Source: Siphonodentalium dalli (taxonomy: Eukaryota; Mollusca; Scaphopoda; Gadilida; Siphonodentaliidae). From it: 64,000 nucleotides of DNA. The stretch covers positions 54,894,025-54,958,024 of the forward strand of contig CP136068.1 in NCBI GenBank assembly GCA_032622095.1, given 5' to 3'. Below are positions 36,324 to 47,797 of the stretch, one piece after another (within the stretch, counting starts at the first letter, position 1; each line of letters starts with the position of its first letter). The position numbers and the translations under genes were made by a program. The notes under the pieces are model-generated. The model did not search any database. It had not been told where the DNA came from and was given only the letters and a program-made list of their open reading frames with translations.

Positions 36324-36675
36324 ATAGACATAATATCTTTATAAATTTCCATAACAAAGTAACAAAACACAAAAACTAAAAAGATCTCTAAAAAGGACTA
36401 CCACACACATTTTGGCACCAAAACAGTGACTAGTAATTATGATTAACCGTGCGCGCTGTGTCAGTGACCGGTTATACCAACTCAGGCATAGCTGCTATTC
36501 ACAATAGCAATAAAGCTGCTTAATAGGTTTTGTGACGAGAAGGAAATTGAATGCAACCTGGACACAATACAATGACTTCAGTTTAGAAATAAAATGTTCG
36601 ATGGTATATAAATATTAGAACGTCAGTTTGTCTATAAATGTTCGATATAATATAATGATTAGAGCATATCTTGTC

Positions 36676-36778
36676 GTTGACTACGCGAATGTAGTGGCCA
36701 GTGAGAATGGCGTAGTTCACTCGCCTTCGGCTCATGAACTACACCCTTCCCACTGGCCACTACATTCGCGTAGTCAAC
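36676..36778. repeat. 103-bp near-perfect palindrome
   Basis: 'gttgactacgcgaatgtagt' at 36676 and its inverse ending at 36778 form arms that continue through 'ggccagtg.gaa' to a loop 'cactcgccttcggctcatg'. No target-site duplication is obvious. The loop CACTCG..TTCGG..CTC resembles the loops of the palindromes at 27512 and 44685. Confidence 0.8.
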
Positions 36779-36973
36779 TCCAACACTAAGCTTTAAAATA
36801 AATTGACTGCAGAGCTGTGGAAATATGATATTTAACAAAAACGATTTAAAATCCACTGCAGTCAATAATATACTGCTAGAGACCAGTCCTGCTGTTCATT
36901 ACTAGATTCATTGAATCTCAATGTAGGAGGTTTGGTCCTGGTTTTCTCTGTATGATTGTGTTTTGCGTTCCAC

Positions 36974-37118
36974 AAGGGGGTCGGTGTCAGAACATATGGC
37001 TGGAAAAAACTCTATGAAATGGGGAAAAATGGGGTCGGGTGGGTGGGTCCAAAAAGTGGTCATACAGTCAAAGAAGTAGCATACGTGTCTGGAATTTTTT
37101 TCCGACCCCCCCCCTGAG
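36974..37118. mobile_element. Small GGGGGTCGG...CCGACCCCC element
   Basis: It starts 'agggggtcggtgtcag' and ends 'ttttttccgaccccccccc'. About 145 bp with inverted G/C-rich ends and an interior GGGTCGGGTGGGTGGG run. Related ends occur at 35385-35475 and 45060-45175. It may be a MITE family. The target site is unresolved. Confidence 0.4.
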
Positions 37119-40015
37119 TTGGGCCCTTAGTTTGCCTATTTTATAAAACAGTTTTAATGGACCTTTCGTGAATAGAATGTGGTTCCTTAGTTTAAAAATC
37201 TTTAGTGATTGTTTTTTACCCAAGTTATATAGTAGGCCTATAGATGTGCAAATGGACTCGTTCCTAGCGAGCCAGAGTTACCAAGCGTCACGTCGTGGAG
37301 TTGGACTGAGCAGTGAGCGGATTGTCTGATCGAGCCAGGTACGAGACAAATATGCAAACTCCACGCAGCGCCCTCTCCGTTATCACTGCTCAGCGGAGCA
37401 ATGGGAGATAACTCTGCCTGGAGCTTGGTATATATGGTTACAAACACCTAATTATTTCGGCCAATTTGGCCGTTTACTTCATGGCTGTTTTTCATCTGAC
37501 GTGTGTGTCGGGATAAATGATGTGGAGGATTTATGTAAATGTTAGCCCAAACTACATTTCCAAGTAACGATGGTTTTGTTGTTTATTTTGAGGAATAATA
37601 CCGCGTCAGATGAATTCAGCCCAAATATGTTAACAGTTGTCGTGTCAAACATTAGCAGTAGGTTAGCGTTATTTTGTATTTGTGGATGTCCTTTAACATG
37701 GGGAAAATAGACTATACTGCGCTTGAACGAGCATGTGAATTTGTCGTTTTTAATGTATAGCAACTTGATAATCAATAACCGAGGCATTCTCTGTCAAATA
37801 AGGTCGCTCTATTTACGATACCAATTGGGGAACTTTGTAAATTAAATTACGCGTAAACCAGCGTAAACGTATACCTGCTGCAAATAGAGAAGGTGCCGGA
37901 AACGGCGTACTTGCCCCAGGGCTAACTCGCCCCAATCGACGTGTGCCAACTCGGAATAAAAGGCCAGCTCGGAATAAAAGATATATACGGGGTGTTATAT
38001 GGCGTTTGGTCCGTTGTTTCTCAATGAATATTATTGAAATTTGGTGTATATGTCCGGGCTGGGACATGGAATACAACAACGTTTGAATTGTTTTTAAATT
38101 TACAAATATGTTGATTTTATTCATTTTTTTTTCGTTCTGAAACACACTATAAAGTGTATATAATATAATAACGAACACGAGACATACATAATTTATAAAC
38201 TGTTAACAAAAGATATCAAATTCAATACATGACAAAGATGACTCAGTGGAGTTTATAAAGTGAACATAAAAACATTGAGGTAAGAATCTTTTTAAGGAAT
38301 GCAACTTTATTTAATGATAATAAACACATAAATTAAAATAACAAACATGAGACATACATGATTTATAAACTGTTAACAAAAGATATCAAACTCAATACAT
38401 GACAAAGATGACTCAGTGAAGTTTATAAAGTGAACATAAAAATATTAAGGTAAGAATCTTTTTAAGCATTACTAAACCGTTTAGCACAGTCCACTTCACT
38501 CATCCGATCATCACCAAACTTCATATTTATCTTGATATTGATCTATCAGATGAGAGCTATCAAATATTTTTTTTTATTTATAGGAAAAAATGGTCGCCAG
38601 CAGCCATATTGCATTTACGTTATATGTTATCGCGTCATGTCGATATCTAGTATTACTTAGAAATTTCACCTTTCCATATTCATAATTGCTCCATTGAAAG
38701 TAACAGATGGAATTATTCCCCTCTTCGGATAGAGTGTCACTGAAACTTTATTTTGTCAGACTGTCTGTATAGTCACTGATTATATATGGCAATAATCTGT
38801 AATAAGATGTAGCACTATTTTATTTTATATTTACATGCAGTGCTGTTTTTATACAACAATTCTAATCCCCCTAGATCATCATGTGATCGACCATACATCG
38901 CGCGAGGACCTGGTTGAATTAAGGGGGGTTTTATAACTTCTATCCTCAAGCTAGATTATACTTATGACATTTAATGGCATGTTGCTAACGTGGAGGGTCA
39001 GATATGCTTGAGACACCACCACTCTTCAATTCACACCATGTTCTCAGCTGTCATATTCGGATATTAGAACCCATAGCCATGATAGGTGGTTTATTTTGTG
39101 TATACTAGTAATATTGTTATTTTCAGTACCTTTATATACCAGTACTGTGTATAACAATGCATATAAATTAATCCATATATACATGTATATTGATTCAACG
39201 GATTCAGCGGTTTTGTCCATCAGTCTATCAAATTTGCGGGGGAAACATGGTCACAAGCAGTACACCCTGGTAAATTTCGAATTTGAATCAATTGGCGCAC
39301 CCTGCAGCCAGATTTTATTGGAGAACTTTTTCTCATGTGGATATTTTGGGTCACCGCTAGATGTGAGCCATATTTTGTTCTCAAACTGTCCTTGTGAAGA
39401 CATCACTGCCAGCGGTGATCTTGAATTTTACTATTTTTATGGCTAAATAATTTGGTTGATGCTAAAGACGACACCCCTTGTCCGATCGTCACCAGATTCC
39501 ACAATGATCTTCTGTATAACCAGGGTGAGAGTAATCTAATTTTCCCGAATTTCGTTAAAAAACATTACCACAGGCAGCAATTTGGTATCTTACTGTTTGA
39601 TCCTCTTTTGCATGACTGAATTGTTTAGCAACTGTACAGACATATCCCTCATCTGATAGTCACCAAACTTCATATTGATCTTCGGGCTGACAACTAGATG
39701 GGAGCTATCGAATGCTTTGAATTTTTTTGGAAAACATTGTCGCCAGCAGTCATCTTCTATTTTGGTTTTTATATACATGTATATCTCTTCATTCGGATAG
39801 CCAGTATTACGTAGGTACTTCAACTTTCCGCATTCCTGTCATCATTTGAAATATAAAAATTTACCTGATACATGCACCCTTCAAAATTTGTTTCGACTTA
39901 TCTATTTTAATGACCTGTATGGTAATATTGATACAGATATATTTGTCACACATTTCTTTGTACAATATACAGGTATTTAGTTTGTAACTAAATCTAGAAA
40001 TATATAATAGTAGCT

Positions 40016-40467
40016 GGTGGACCCGACTTCGTCCGGGATGTTCCCATCTGATTTTCGGAGAATTGCGCGATTTAACCTTGAATTGACCATTTTAAAGGTG
40101 AACGTCATGTCGGGTTACGATTTGACCCGTCCAAAACACTCCCCGGACAAAAGTCACGACAAAACTACCCGTCGAAATCCGCCCGGCTTTACCCGATTTG
40201 ACCTTGAATTGACAATTTTGAATGTCAAGATCAGGTCAGGGTCATGATTTGACCCACCCGAAACACTCCTGGGACAAAAGTAACAGTAGGTATTAAATTT
40301 CGTTGAAATACTTCCGTTTTAACAGATTTGACCTTGAATTGATCTTTTTGAATGTGAAAGTCAGGTCGGGATCAACATTTGACCCGTCCAAAATACTCCC
40401 TGGAAATAATTTCCCCTAGGTATCAAATTTCGTCAAATCTGTCCGGCAGTTTTCCCGGCCATAGCTA

Positions 40468-40502
<35 letters not shown>

Positions 40503-40520
40503 AATGTCCAAAATATATAT
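40016..40520 (+). repeat. RTE-like 3'-tail within duplicated segment, copy 1
   Basis: Starts 'tggtggacccgacttcgtcc', has three ~125-bp 'gatttgacccgtccaaaaca' units, then 'ttcccggccatagctaacag' and a GACA microsatellite (40465-40502). Copy 2 lacks a block of about 245 bp spanning the final unit and this tail. Confidence 0.6.
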
Positions 40521-40986
40521 TAAACTAGCTGATGTACTCGACTTCGTTCGGGCTATTTAGGGATTTTTTTGTGATCGCCTCCATCTGGACAGTACCCAGT
40601 ATATACAGCGTCTGGCCAAACTATTGTTCAATTGGTCCAGAAACATGCCTATATCTGTATATCAGCACGTTCGAGAACATGGTCCCACGTGAAATTGGAC
40701 CCGTCCATATTGCTCCCGGGATCGAAGTAGTCCTACACACAAATTTTTAGTCGGATCGGTCAAGGTCCAGAAACATGCCTATGAGCGAGGTCAAGTTGAC
40801 ACGTTAAATACCAAATCTGAGTCGGATCAGTCGAGCAGTGTTAGAGTCTATAACACATACACACATGCATTCATGCATACACACATACATACAGACAGGT
40901 GTTCCAAAATGTAGAATCGATAGCTACAACAATTCTATGGTAGATAGTTCACGGCCGACCTGATGCATGCATCTTAGTTTTCTTGT
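40521..40986 (+). repeat. Second tail-like unit ending the duplicated segment
   Basis: It opens 'aactagctgatgtactcgac' + 'ttcgttcgggc', parallel to the neighbouring RTE-like opening. It then runs through 'ccaaatctgagtcggatcag' and ACACATACA-rich DNA to the 12-bp palindrome GATGCATGCATC, about 13 bp before the segment's end. Confidence 0.45.
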
Positions 40987-41005
40987 TTTCCATAGGCGAC
41001 AGTGT

Positions 41006-41710
41006 TAACTAGAAGTCCCGCCGGCCATGGGTTAAGCCTATTTGAACTTGAAGTGGTCAATTTTCCTTTAGAACGTCATCCGCTGCACCAGTCTGTGACA
41101 ACAAACGCGCCCTTTTCGGTATTTTTTTCAAACGATAATCTTGCATTTCCACAACTACCCCATTTACTGCACAACATCAGCAGCATAAAAATACCCAGAC
41201 CCCTTCCATAATTGAATCATAACTTCGGGACACCACCAGACTCTTCCTGGGCATCTAAACATACATGGTACTGAGAGCTTTCCGATGAATGGCAACAAGC
41301 CATATTTCGGTCGCCATATTTACGTAGGCTATGATTTTCTGTTCCCGCTTAGGGATATTTCCCTCAATGATAATCAACCAATCAGCAGCCAGAATTTGTT
41401 TTTATGCTGACTCGAGTTTACACAAATTCAAGAAGCGTAACTCTATATAATTAGTTGCTTGTAACCATATGGCCCTATACCTTGGTTCTGAGTTATGGTT
41501 CTTTAGCTCCTCAATTTAAAGTGATTCGCGCGGTCGAATAGATTCACTCTTATGGGCAAAAAAACTCGACCCTTGTTTCAGACTATGAAGATTTGAAATG
41601 GCTCATCTGTATGGGAGGCCAAATTCACATTTAATAATTAATTGCGCTTGGAAAATTGACCACTTCAAGTTCAAATAGGCTTAACCCATGGCCGGCGGGA
41701 CTTCTAGTTA
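41006..41710. mobile_element. 705-bp MITE with perfect long TIRs and TA flanks
   Basis: The 61 bp at 41006-41066 (TAACTAGAAGTCCCGCCGGC...) are matched base for base by the inverse at 41650-41710. If the outermost TA on each side is the target duplication, the TIR proper is 59 bp starting ACTAGAAG. That points to a Tc1/mariner-type non-autonomous element. Identical arms imply a recent insertion or arm homogenisation. The interior has no transposase. The frame at 41002-41211 uses the TIR itself and is dismissed. The element starts only 20 bp beyond the end of duplicated segment copy 1 and is absent beside copy 2. Confidence 0.85.
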
Positions 41711-41772
41711 GCGCTTGGTACAGAGTATTTGCAAAGTTTCAGGAAGCTCCAGTCATGGAAGCGTTAACTCCC

Positions 41773-41795
41773 TCTTAACTTAACTTAACTTAAGG
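41773..41795 (+). repeat. (TTAAC)n microsatellite
   Basis: Four CTTAA units in 'cttaacttaacttaacttaa'. Confidence 0.9.
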
Positions 41796-42676
41796 ATCCC
41801 CAGGTGTCTCCCCCCATCTCTGAAAATATTAAGTTTACAGAATGCGGTATAACATTTTACCAAAAATCACCATTGGGATTCTAGTCATGTTACAAAAAGA
41901 AATGAGCATAATGTAAGTGAGGTATATACCTTTACTTATGAATATTCCAACTCAATGGAAACAAAATTGTCACTTTGACTCAAAATGACCGTCAAGAATG
42001 CGGCTAAATTATAGTAAAAAGTAGATATATTGCCCTACCCCGCCTTGCAATTACTTACAAGTTATAACTGATAGATACAATCGGCTTATAAATATGCATT
42101 CTATACATTGAATACTAATAACACGAGAGCCTGCTGGGTTATATTTGCACAATCGCTTACGAAAGGTTTGATGCCCCAGATTTGTTACACCACAGGAACG
42201 TTTAAAGAAATCCGATTTCTTATGTTCCGCATTCCTGGCAATTAGGGGCCAGAGACCCCACAAAAACTAAAAAAAAAGAGACTTTTATTAGCACCTTTGA
42301 GTACAAAGCTGATTTTTTCATGAATAGTGCTCCAGCAATCACTGACCAATAATACACAATTTCTGAAACGAAATTTCCTGGCGTTTTCATTTCAGAAGGT
42401 CTACTCGAGTGGGAACGAGTCATAAAGTCTGTAAAATAAACATGATTATAACAAATCGTTAATACGCCGTAGCGTGTCGCCCGGCATGTGTGGTCTATAT
42501 ACAAACTCCAAGCAATGTTAATACTAAACGAATATCCGATTAGCTGCATCCATGCGAATGGCAGCATTCACGTGCGTGTGATCAAGGCATCGCGTTGTCA
42601 GTCATCCACGTTATTGAGATCGCAAATATGAATGCTGAGATGGATGTTCAATTTATTTCAATTGAAATACATTCAT
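41796..42676. other. Unassigned sequence
   Basis: A 115-codon minus frame (42220-42567) exists, but no domain is recognised. No repeat boundary was found. Confidence 0.4.
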
Positions 42677-42837
42677 ATAAGGATTAACTGTCATGTGGAC
42701 TGTTTTTATGGAGATGTAACGGTGAGGTAAGTGGACATAACTTGTGTAAAACTCGAAGGGTTTTACATACAAGTTATGTCCACTTACCTCACCGTTACAT
42801 CTCCATAAAAATAGTCCACATGACAGTTAATCCTTAT
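42677..42837. repeat. 161-bp near-perfect palindrome
   Basis: 'ataaggattaactgtcatgt' at 42677 and its inverse ending at 42837 are arms that run almost without mismatch through 'ggagatgtaacggtgaggta' and 'agtggacataacttgt' to a loop containing 'aaaactcgaagggtttt'. Looser pairing extends outward a few tens of bases. The loop GTAAAAC..CGA..GGGTTTTAC resembles that of 27512-27665. DNA downstream of both shares 'gtgacaa.at.agccca'. Confidence 0.85.
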
Positions 42838-43368
42838 ATTTATATACATTTAGCGAAAAAGCCACTTTTGTAAATATATTTAAATCGAAAAGTGTATCGT
42901 GACAAGATCAGCCCAAAATACCCAATAGCACCCTTGGCAAAAGTTAATAGGAACAATTTCTCTTCATGTTGAAACCCGGTGATGTATTAAGTCAATCCTG
43001 CGCGAGTCAAAATGCGCCCAAAGCATTACGCGTTCGTCTTTCCAAACCTAATGACGTATCGATGGTGTTATTAGCTTGGTGTTATTATGCGTTGCGCATT
43101 CACCGAGAAATAACTGCAACTAGCCACGTGGGCGCCGACCAATCAGAATGCTGGATTTAGTGATGACAACACTTAGTGTGTAAATATAATATAATATGCA
43201 CACATTATTTCGAATATGTTATGGATTCATATTTCAGTTGACATTCGCAGTCCAATTGATCAGTCTCAGATACACATAAAACACTCGAAAACTCATCAGA
43301 ACTCCTTAAGTGATACGCATATGTACTACACAGAAGCTCGGCGTTTGGTCGCATCTTCATCTGTGCCG
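42838..43368. other. Unassigned sequence downstream of palindrome
   Basis: Contains 'gtgacaagatcagcccaaaa' similar to 27719-27738, and 'acttagtgtgtaaata' similar to 28405-28420. It may belong to the same element family as 27231-28659. No gene recognised. Confidence 0.35.
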
Positions 43369-43848
43369 TTAGCATCTTTCTGGACCGACAGTAGTCCCTT
43401 CATATCGCGCGGATATTGAGAACGACACGGATTTTTTAAATTCTGTCAAATCATATGCTTCATTGACAGATTCAACTATATACCGGCATTTGTTTTGGAA
43501 GCGTGGGAGTCCACGAACTATACTAGTGAATGGATGTTCTCGCAAATTTGAGTGAGCAAAAGCAAAAACACCATTGAAAAAATTCTCCAATTTTTTTTTA
43601 ATGCCCAGGTATGTCACCCCCTTAACAGACTGAGTGTTGATAACATTGCAGCAGATTGCAAGTTCGCAACAGTTATTAATTTGGCGTTTGGTCCCAAATA
43701 AGATGGATTCTGTTTTGCCTAAATTAAGTGACAATTCATTGTCAACTAGACAGTGGCTTATTGATGTTATATACTCAGCTGATCTGCTATCACTTTTGAA
43801 TCTGTTGAAATACTTGTAAGAAATACACATTGCAAACGAAAGATGCAC
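43369..43848 (-). pseudogene. Non-LTR reverse transcriptase relic (internally deleted)
   Basis: On the minus strand, a 159-codon frame carries the post-catalytic region of LINE reverse transcriptases: LSLNLGKTESILFGTK followed some 25 residues later by VTYLGI. After that point the expected thumb and C-terminal domain collapse. A PRFQNKCRY segment and a TEFKKSVSFS segment are joined in much less space than an intact element needs. The catalytic FADD region and endonuclease are absent. This is a truncated, internally deleted fragment of a CR1/Jockey-superfamily-like LINE; the clade is from memory. Confidence 0.7.
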
Positions 43849-44684
43849 GAAAGCACGTCCCCTATTTACAACAATGGCGTTAAACGTACACCGTGACCAA
43901 ACAGTCTGAGTTAGTTATGTCAACACATCCAACAGCCAAGTTTTGATTTTTTTTTTCTGATATAAGTTTTCAATACGCGGTTGTGATTTTACTTCTTTCG
44001 AGTTCATTTCAATTATGTTTATAACTATTTCAATAATAATATTATAATAATAATAATATAACTATTAAGATCTAAGTATTTTACGAAAATGTTTGTCAGT
44101 TTTGAATTCGCGCAGCTAGTACTGCGCGAATTTAAATACGAGTAAGGTAGGTTAAAATATGTGCATGTGTAAAGTAAAAACACCATCAATTTGATTAAAT
44201 AAACACAGTTCCAGTCCTCTCCATGTGGGAAATCACTGGTGAACAATGAGGAGCTCCCCTTAAAATCATTCTAGGCGAGTGGCGAGTAGCTCTCATACAA
44301 AATGTCAAGGCGAGTAGTATCTCACGAAGGCCTGATGGGGAGTGCGGGAGGGGGTCAGGGGGCCTCCCCGGAACATTTAGAAAATTAGATGCTCTGAGAT
44401 TGGATCTGGAGCCTTTTAATGCTCCAATCACTGTTCAAATAACGATTTTGTGTCAATAAGAGACAAAAATGCAATGCCACATTGCTAATAGTACACAAGC
44501 AAGTAAGTTGGTATATTTGAAATAAATTAAGGTATCTGATATATTACGCACATTTGAAGCATGTGTATTCTGAGTTTTCTGTTGTGCAGAAATTGTATTG
44601 CCGATGTGAATCGGAATCAGTTCGATTTTGAATTGATTCCTCGATCTATTTTAGTAAATAGCGCATATAATAAAAAAAAACCTT
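43849..44684. other. Unassigned, includes GC-rich repeat-like stretch
   Basis: An A/T microsatellite-like run lies at 44030-44062. 'gcgggagggggtcagggggc' near 44344 sits in a segment resembling 16080-16160. No gene recognised. Confidence 0.4.
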
Positions 44685-44799
44685 CGTGTTTTGAGTGAAT
44701 ATCAGAATTACATCACTCGTGGGCTTTAGCCACTCGTGATGATTCCAGTATATCACTGTGACCACTCATGAGATACTTCCAATATTCACTCAAAACACG
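44685..44799. repeat. 115-bp imperfect palindrome
   Basis: 'cgtgttttgagtgaatat' at 44685 pairs with its inverse ending at 44799. The inner part contains CACTCGTG...CACTCGTGATG with opposed CACTCATGAG. The loop again uses CACTCG/CGTG words. Confidence 0.7.
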
Positions 44800-45059
44800 C
44801 AGGTATCCTCCATGTATATTACATTTAAAAAAAAAGCCATGATAAACTTTGAGAAAAGATGAGAATGGATTTTTTTCATTGCAATTTTTTCCTCGACCAA
44901 AACCGGACCCACCCCATGATTTCAACTGTTAAAGGGAGAACTTGTGTGCAAATAAATAAATATAGAGCCCCCTCACTTGTATGAGGCTAAAGCATGCACT
45001 ACTACATGAATCTGATTGTTTCAATGATTCAATTCATTTTGAAGCTGTAATTTGTCTTA

Positions 45060-45175
45060 GAAATGATTTTGGAAAAAAATTGCATGACATCAGAAAAAAT
45101 CTGCATTCCGGACTCTGGGATACCCACCCACCCGGTCCTTGTATCCTGTAATTTTTTCCGACCCCCCCCCTGGTT
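45060..45175. repeat. Member of the poly-G/C-ended family
   Basis: 'tttggaaaaaaattgcatga' through 'aattttttccgacccccccc' + 'ctgg'. Its end is nearly the same as that of 36974-37118. Confidence 0.4.
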
Positions 45176-45597
45176 AAAATTGTATATTTTGTTTACTTCA
45201 ATGCGACATGCAGGCACAGGCAATGCCTACATGTAGAAATGTAGTTCAAGCATACCGCCATATGGCTTTAGATTAATAGCATGGGAGGCCTTCGTTGTCG
45301 AAATATTCATATTTGTTCCAACCACACAAACAGACAGACTATTACAATGTACATAGTTTTGTATATACCACAATCATCGCGTAAATAGCATGCTACCATC
45401 AAGATCTACTATGTATTATCTAAACAAGAACCTGACTGCGTTACAGAGGACATCGCAATTCTATCGGATAATCACACAAAAAGTATATAAACGCTCTTTA
45501 TTATTTCCATATCAGGAATACACTAAGAAAGAACGCTCTTTATGTGTATCATCATAATATAAACAAACGCCAGAAAAGGTAACTTTTTTGTGCACTT

Positions 45598-45775
45598 GTT
45601 TACATAACAATGGGTAAACATCTGACAATAACATAATGTTTATGCGATATGCATGTCTAATTGCTATACGAACAAAGTCTGTCTATATTTGAATATTCTT
45701 TCTGTTTATAGCGGTTTTCAACGGAGGTGAGTATTTTACCAGCATACCCACCACCAAGTCCTCCCGTGCCTTTAA
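45598..45775 (+). repeat. Dispersed repeat, related to 15287-15490
   Basis: Same order of landmarks as listed at 15287-15490. Only this short core is shared. Confidence 0.5.
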
Positions 45776-46364
45776 AACAAAAAGTGGAATGAATTTTTTT
45801 TTGGGATTGAGCTGTTTTTTTATTCTGGTAAATAACTATATTCCAATGCTCTGACCAACTTAGAGCACCACACCCAATGGGTCAACTGGAAAGTCCAGTT
45901 GGGCGTGTGTTGACCAAGAAACACAACCCGTGCGCTGTACGACACATTGAACAATCTTGATAATGGAGGTGCTTTACAAATAAATCGGGAAACGATTGTT
46001 ACAAAAGGTGGAGCTAGATCTTTCCAGATCGAGAAAAGAATCCTAACTCTCCCAACATATATAGGCGCTGTCTTGCTAGATCAAGAACAGAATCCCAACT
46101 CGATCAACAGATGTGGTAACGGGAACCAATATATAATCTCGTCGCCGATATAAGATTGCATAATTCAACGATTCGACCATGCACATGCTTAAATATGCCC
46201 CATCCGATATTGTTGACTGACACTCAAATAAACACCTATGGTATACATTGATTGTGGTTTAGTTGCCCATTAACGAATATTTAAGAGCATGGTTATTGAA
46301 AATTTGTGTGAAATCGGACATGAGCGAGCGATGTTTTTAAACGCGCCAAAATCGTGACAAATAA
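45776..46364. other. Unassigned sequence
   Basis: A short dyad 'caactgga...tccagttg' near 45884-45902 is visible. The 68-codon frame at 45947-46153 is not recognised. Confidence 0.4.
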
Positions 46365-46409
46365 ACACACACACACCCTCTCACGCTATATCACGCCCCA
46401 CATATCGAG

Positions 46410-46443
<34 letters not shown>

Positions 46444-46497
46444 CCTCACACACACACACACTCACACACCCCACACACACACACATCTCACACACTT
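46365..46497 (+). repeat. Compound (CA)n/(CT)n microsatellite
   Basis: CACACACA runs interspersed with CTCTCTCTCTCT (46411-46428) and CCACAC variants. Confidence 0.95.
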
Positions 46498-47168
46498 GTT
46501 ATATAGTTTATTTGGTGTATATACAAAATATTGATATCCGAATAAAATAAAATACCATAAAATGTATAATTTTATTACATCATCCTATACTGTTATTCCA
46601 TTCGTTGTCATAATATATAAATATCAATCACCGATATACATGAACAAACAAAAGATGACCCTACCTTGCCAGTCTAATCCGAAAAAACTACCGGAATGTC
46701 ACATTCGAACTATTATTATATGATTTTGACTGGCTAATAGTGACATATTGTTAATATTATTATACTACTTGGTCAGTATGCATGTTATCGACCAAAATAT
46801 ATCGGACATAGGAATACTCATAGGAACCTTATTTCGCGCTCCGCGTATAATGTGCCGCATTTCTTGGTATGGTTACGTAGCGTTTTTCCGAAAACCCATA
46901 ACTCCGAAGGTCCGATTCTCCGAAGGTCAGATTCTCCGACGCCCCGATTCTCCGAAAGCCCATAACTCCGAAGTCCCGATTCTCCGAAATCCCATAACTC
47001 CGAAGACCCATAACTCCGAAAGCCCATAACTCCGAAGGCCTATAACTCCGAACGCCCATAACTCCGAAGGTCTATAACTCCGAAGGGCCGATTCTCCGAA
47101 GGTCCGATTCTCCGAAGATCCGATTCTCCGAAGATCATGTTTTATCGCTTATTAAATAGTGTACAGTC

Positions 47169-47453
47169 CAGTGGCGGGGTCAATGGTGCCCTAGGGAAGA
47201 CCGCCCCCAAAAAACATGTCAAATGTCATGTAAACGTCAGGAAATCCCTCCTATGCATTCAAATATTCACAGTGTTCCTGCCCAGGGGAGCCCCCGGACC
47301 AACGATTGGGGCGACCCCTCCCATGTATGCGCTCCCCAAATCAGGCCTTTGTGATATGCTTTCGGCATATCATATGCATGATATATCCTCCACATATCCC
47401 CCACATATGCTAATTAATGTGCACCCCTAAATGGGAACACTGGCCCGCCACTG
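47169..47453 (+). mobile_element. hAT-like MITE, left mirror copy inside foldback
   Basis: It starts CAGTGGCGGGG and ends GGCCCGCCACTG, the hAT-like CAGTGGCGG terminus. Internal 'acatgtcaaatgtcatgtaa' is mirrored at 47692-47712. No direct target duplication is seen. Confidence 0.5.
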
Positions 47454-47605
47454 GTGTGCACCGGGTATATTATAACGAAACGCTGCAAGAATGTCAGAGT
47501 AGCCTAACATGCACAGGGGCGACAAGTTCTTCCCCGTTCACCCCTGTACATTTTACTCTGGCATCTCATGGGCCAAACGTAACGTTATAGTATCTGGTGT
47601 ATAGT

Positions 47606-47797
47606 CAGTGGCGGGCCAGGATTCCCATTTAGGTGGGGGCAGTAGGAAATGTTTGAATATTTTGATGCCCCATGAACGATTTCCGGGCGTTTACATGACA
47701 TTGGACATGTTTTGGTAGGGGCCCATATTGTCTGAAATAGCAAGTAGAGGTTTAATGGGGGCAGTGGGAATTTTGGGACCCCTTGGCTTCGCCACTG
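47606..47797 (-). mobile_element. hAT-like MITE, right mirror copy inside foldback
   Basis: It starts CAGTGGCGGGCC and ends 'ggcttcgccactg'. It is the reverse-complement relative of 47169-47453 and about 90 bp shorter. A mirrored pair at symmetrical positions implies that inverted duplication followed insertion. Confidence 0.5.

Larger units (their letters stand above)
37452..40986 (+). repeat. 3.5-kb duplicated segment, copy 1 (partner 52799-56086)
   Basis: From 'ttatttcggccaatttggcc' to 'gatgcatgcatcttagtttt' + 'cttgt', this segment aligns with 52799-56086 nearly throughout, with scattered substitutions and small indels. Parts in order: a 121-codon minus frame (37813-38178); a ~171-bp tandem duplication (38155-38300, 38326-38465); several 'gtcgccagc.gccat' units (38490-38760, 39240-39560, 39590-39860) related to 9960-10240; a 116-codon plus frame (39096-39446); and the RTE-like tail. 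Indels shift the middle of the minus frame between copies, and a stop truncates the plus frame in copy 2. I therefore read both frames as non-coding. Confidence 0.85.

Noticed and set aside
39096-39446. 116-codon frame as a gene (shared with copy 2)
   Set aside because: Copy 2 has an in-frame TAG at the equivalent of residue 83, and the region is built of repeat sub-units.
37452-40986. Helitron interpretation of the 3.5-kb duplicated segment
   Set aside because: There is a small palindrome near the 3' end, but no TC start or CTRR end at the observed boundaries, and no Rep/helicase frame.
41002-41211. 69-codon frame near 41 kb
   Set aside because: It is largely the MITE terminal inverted repeat.
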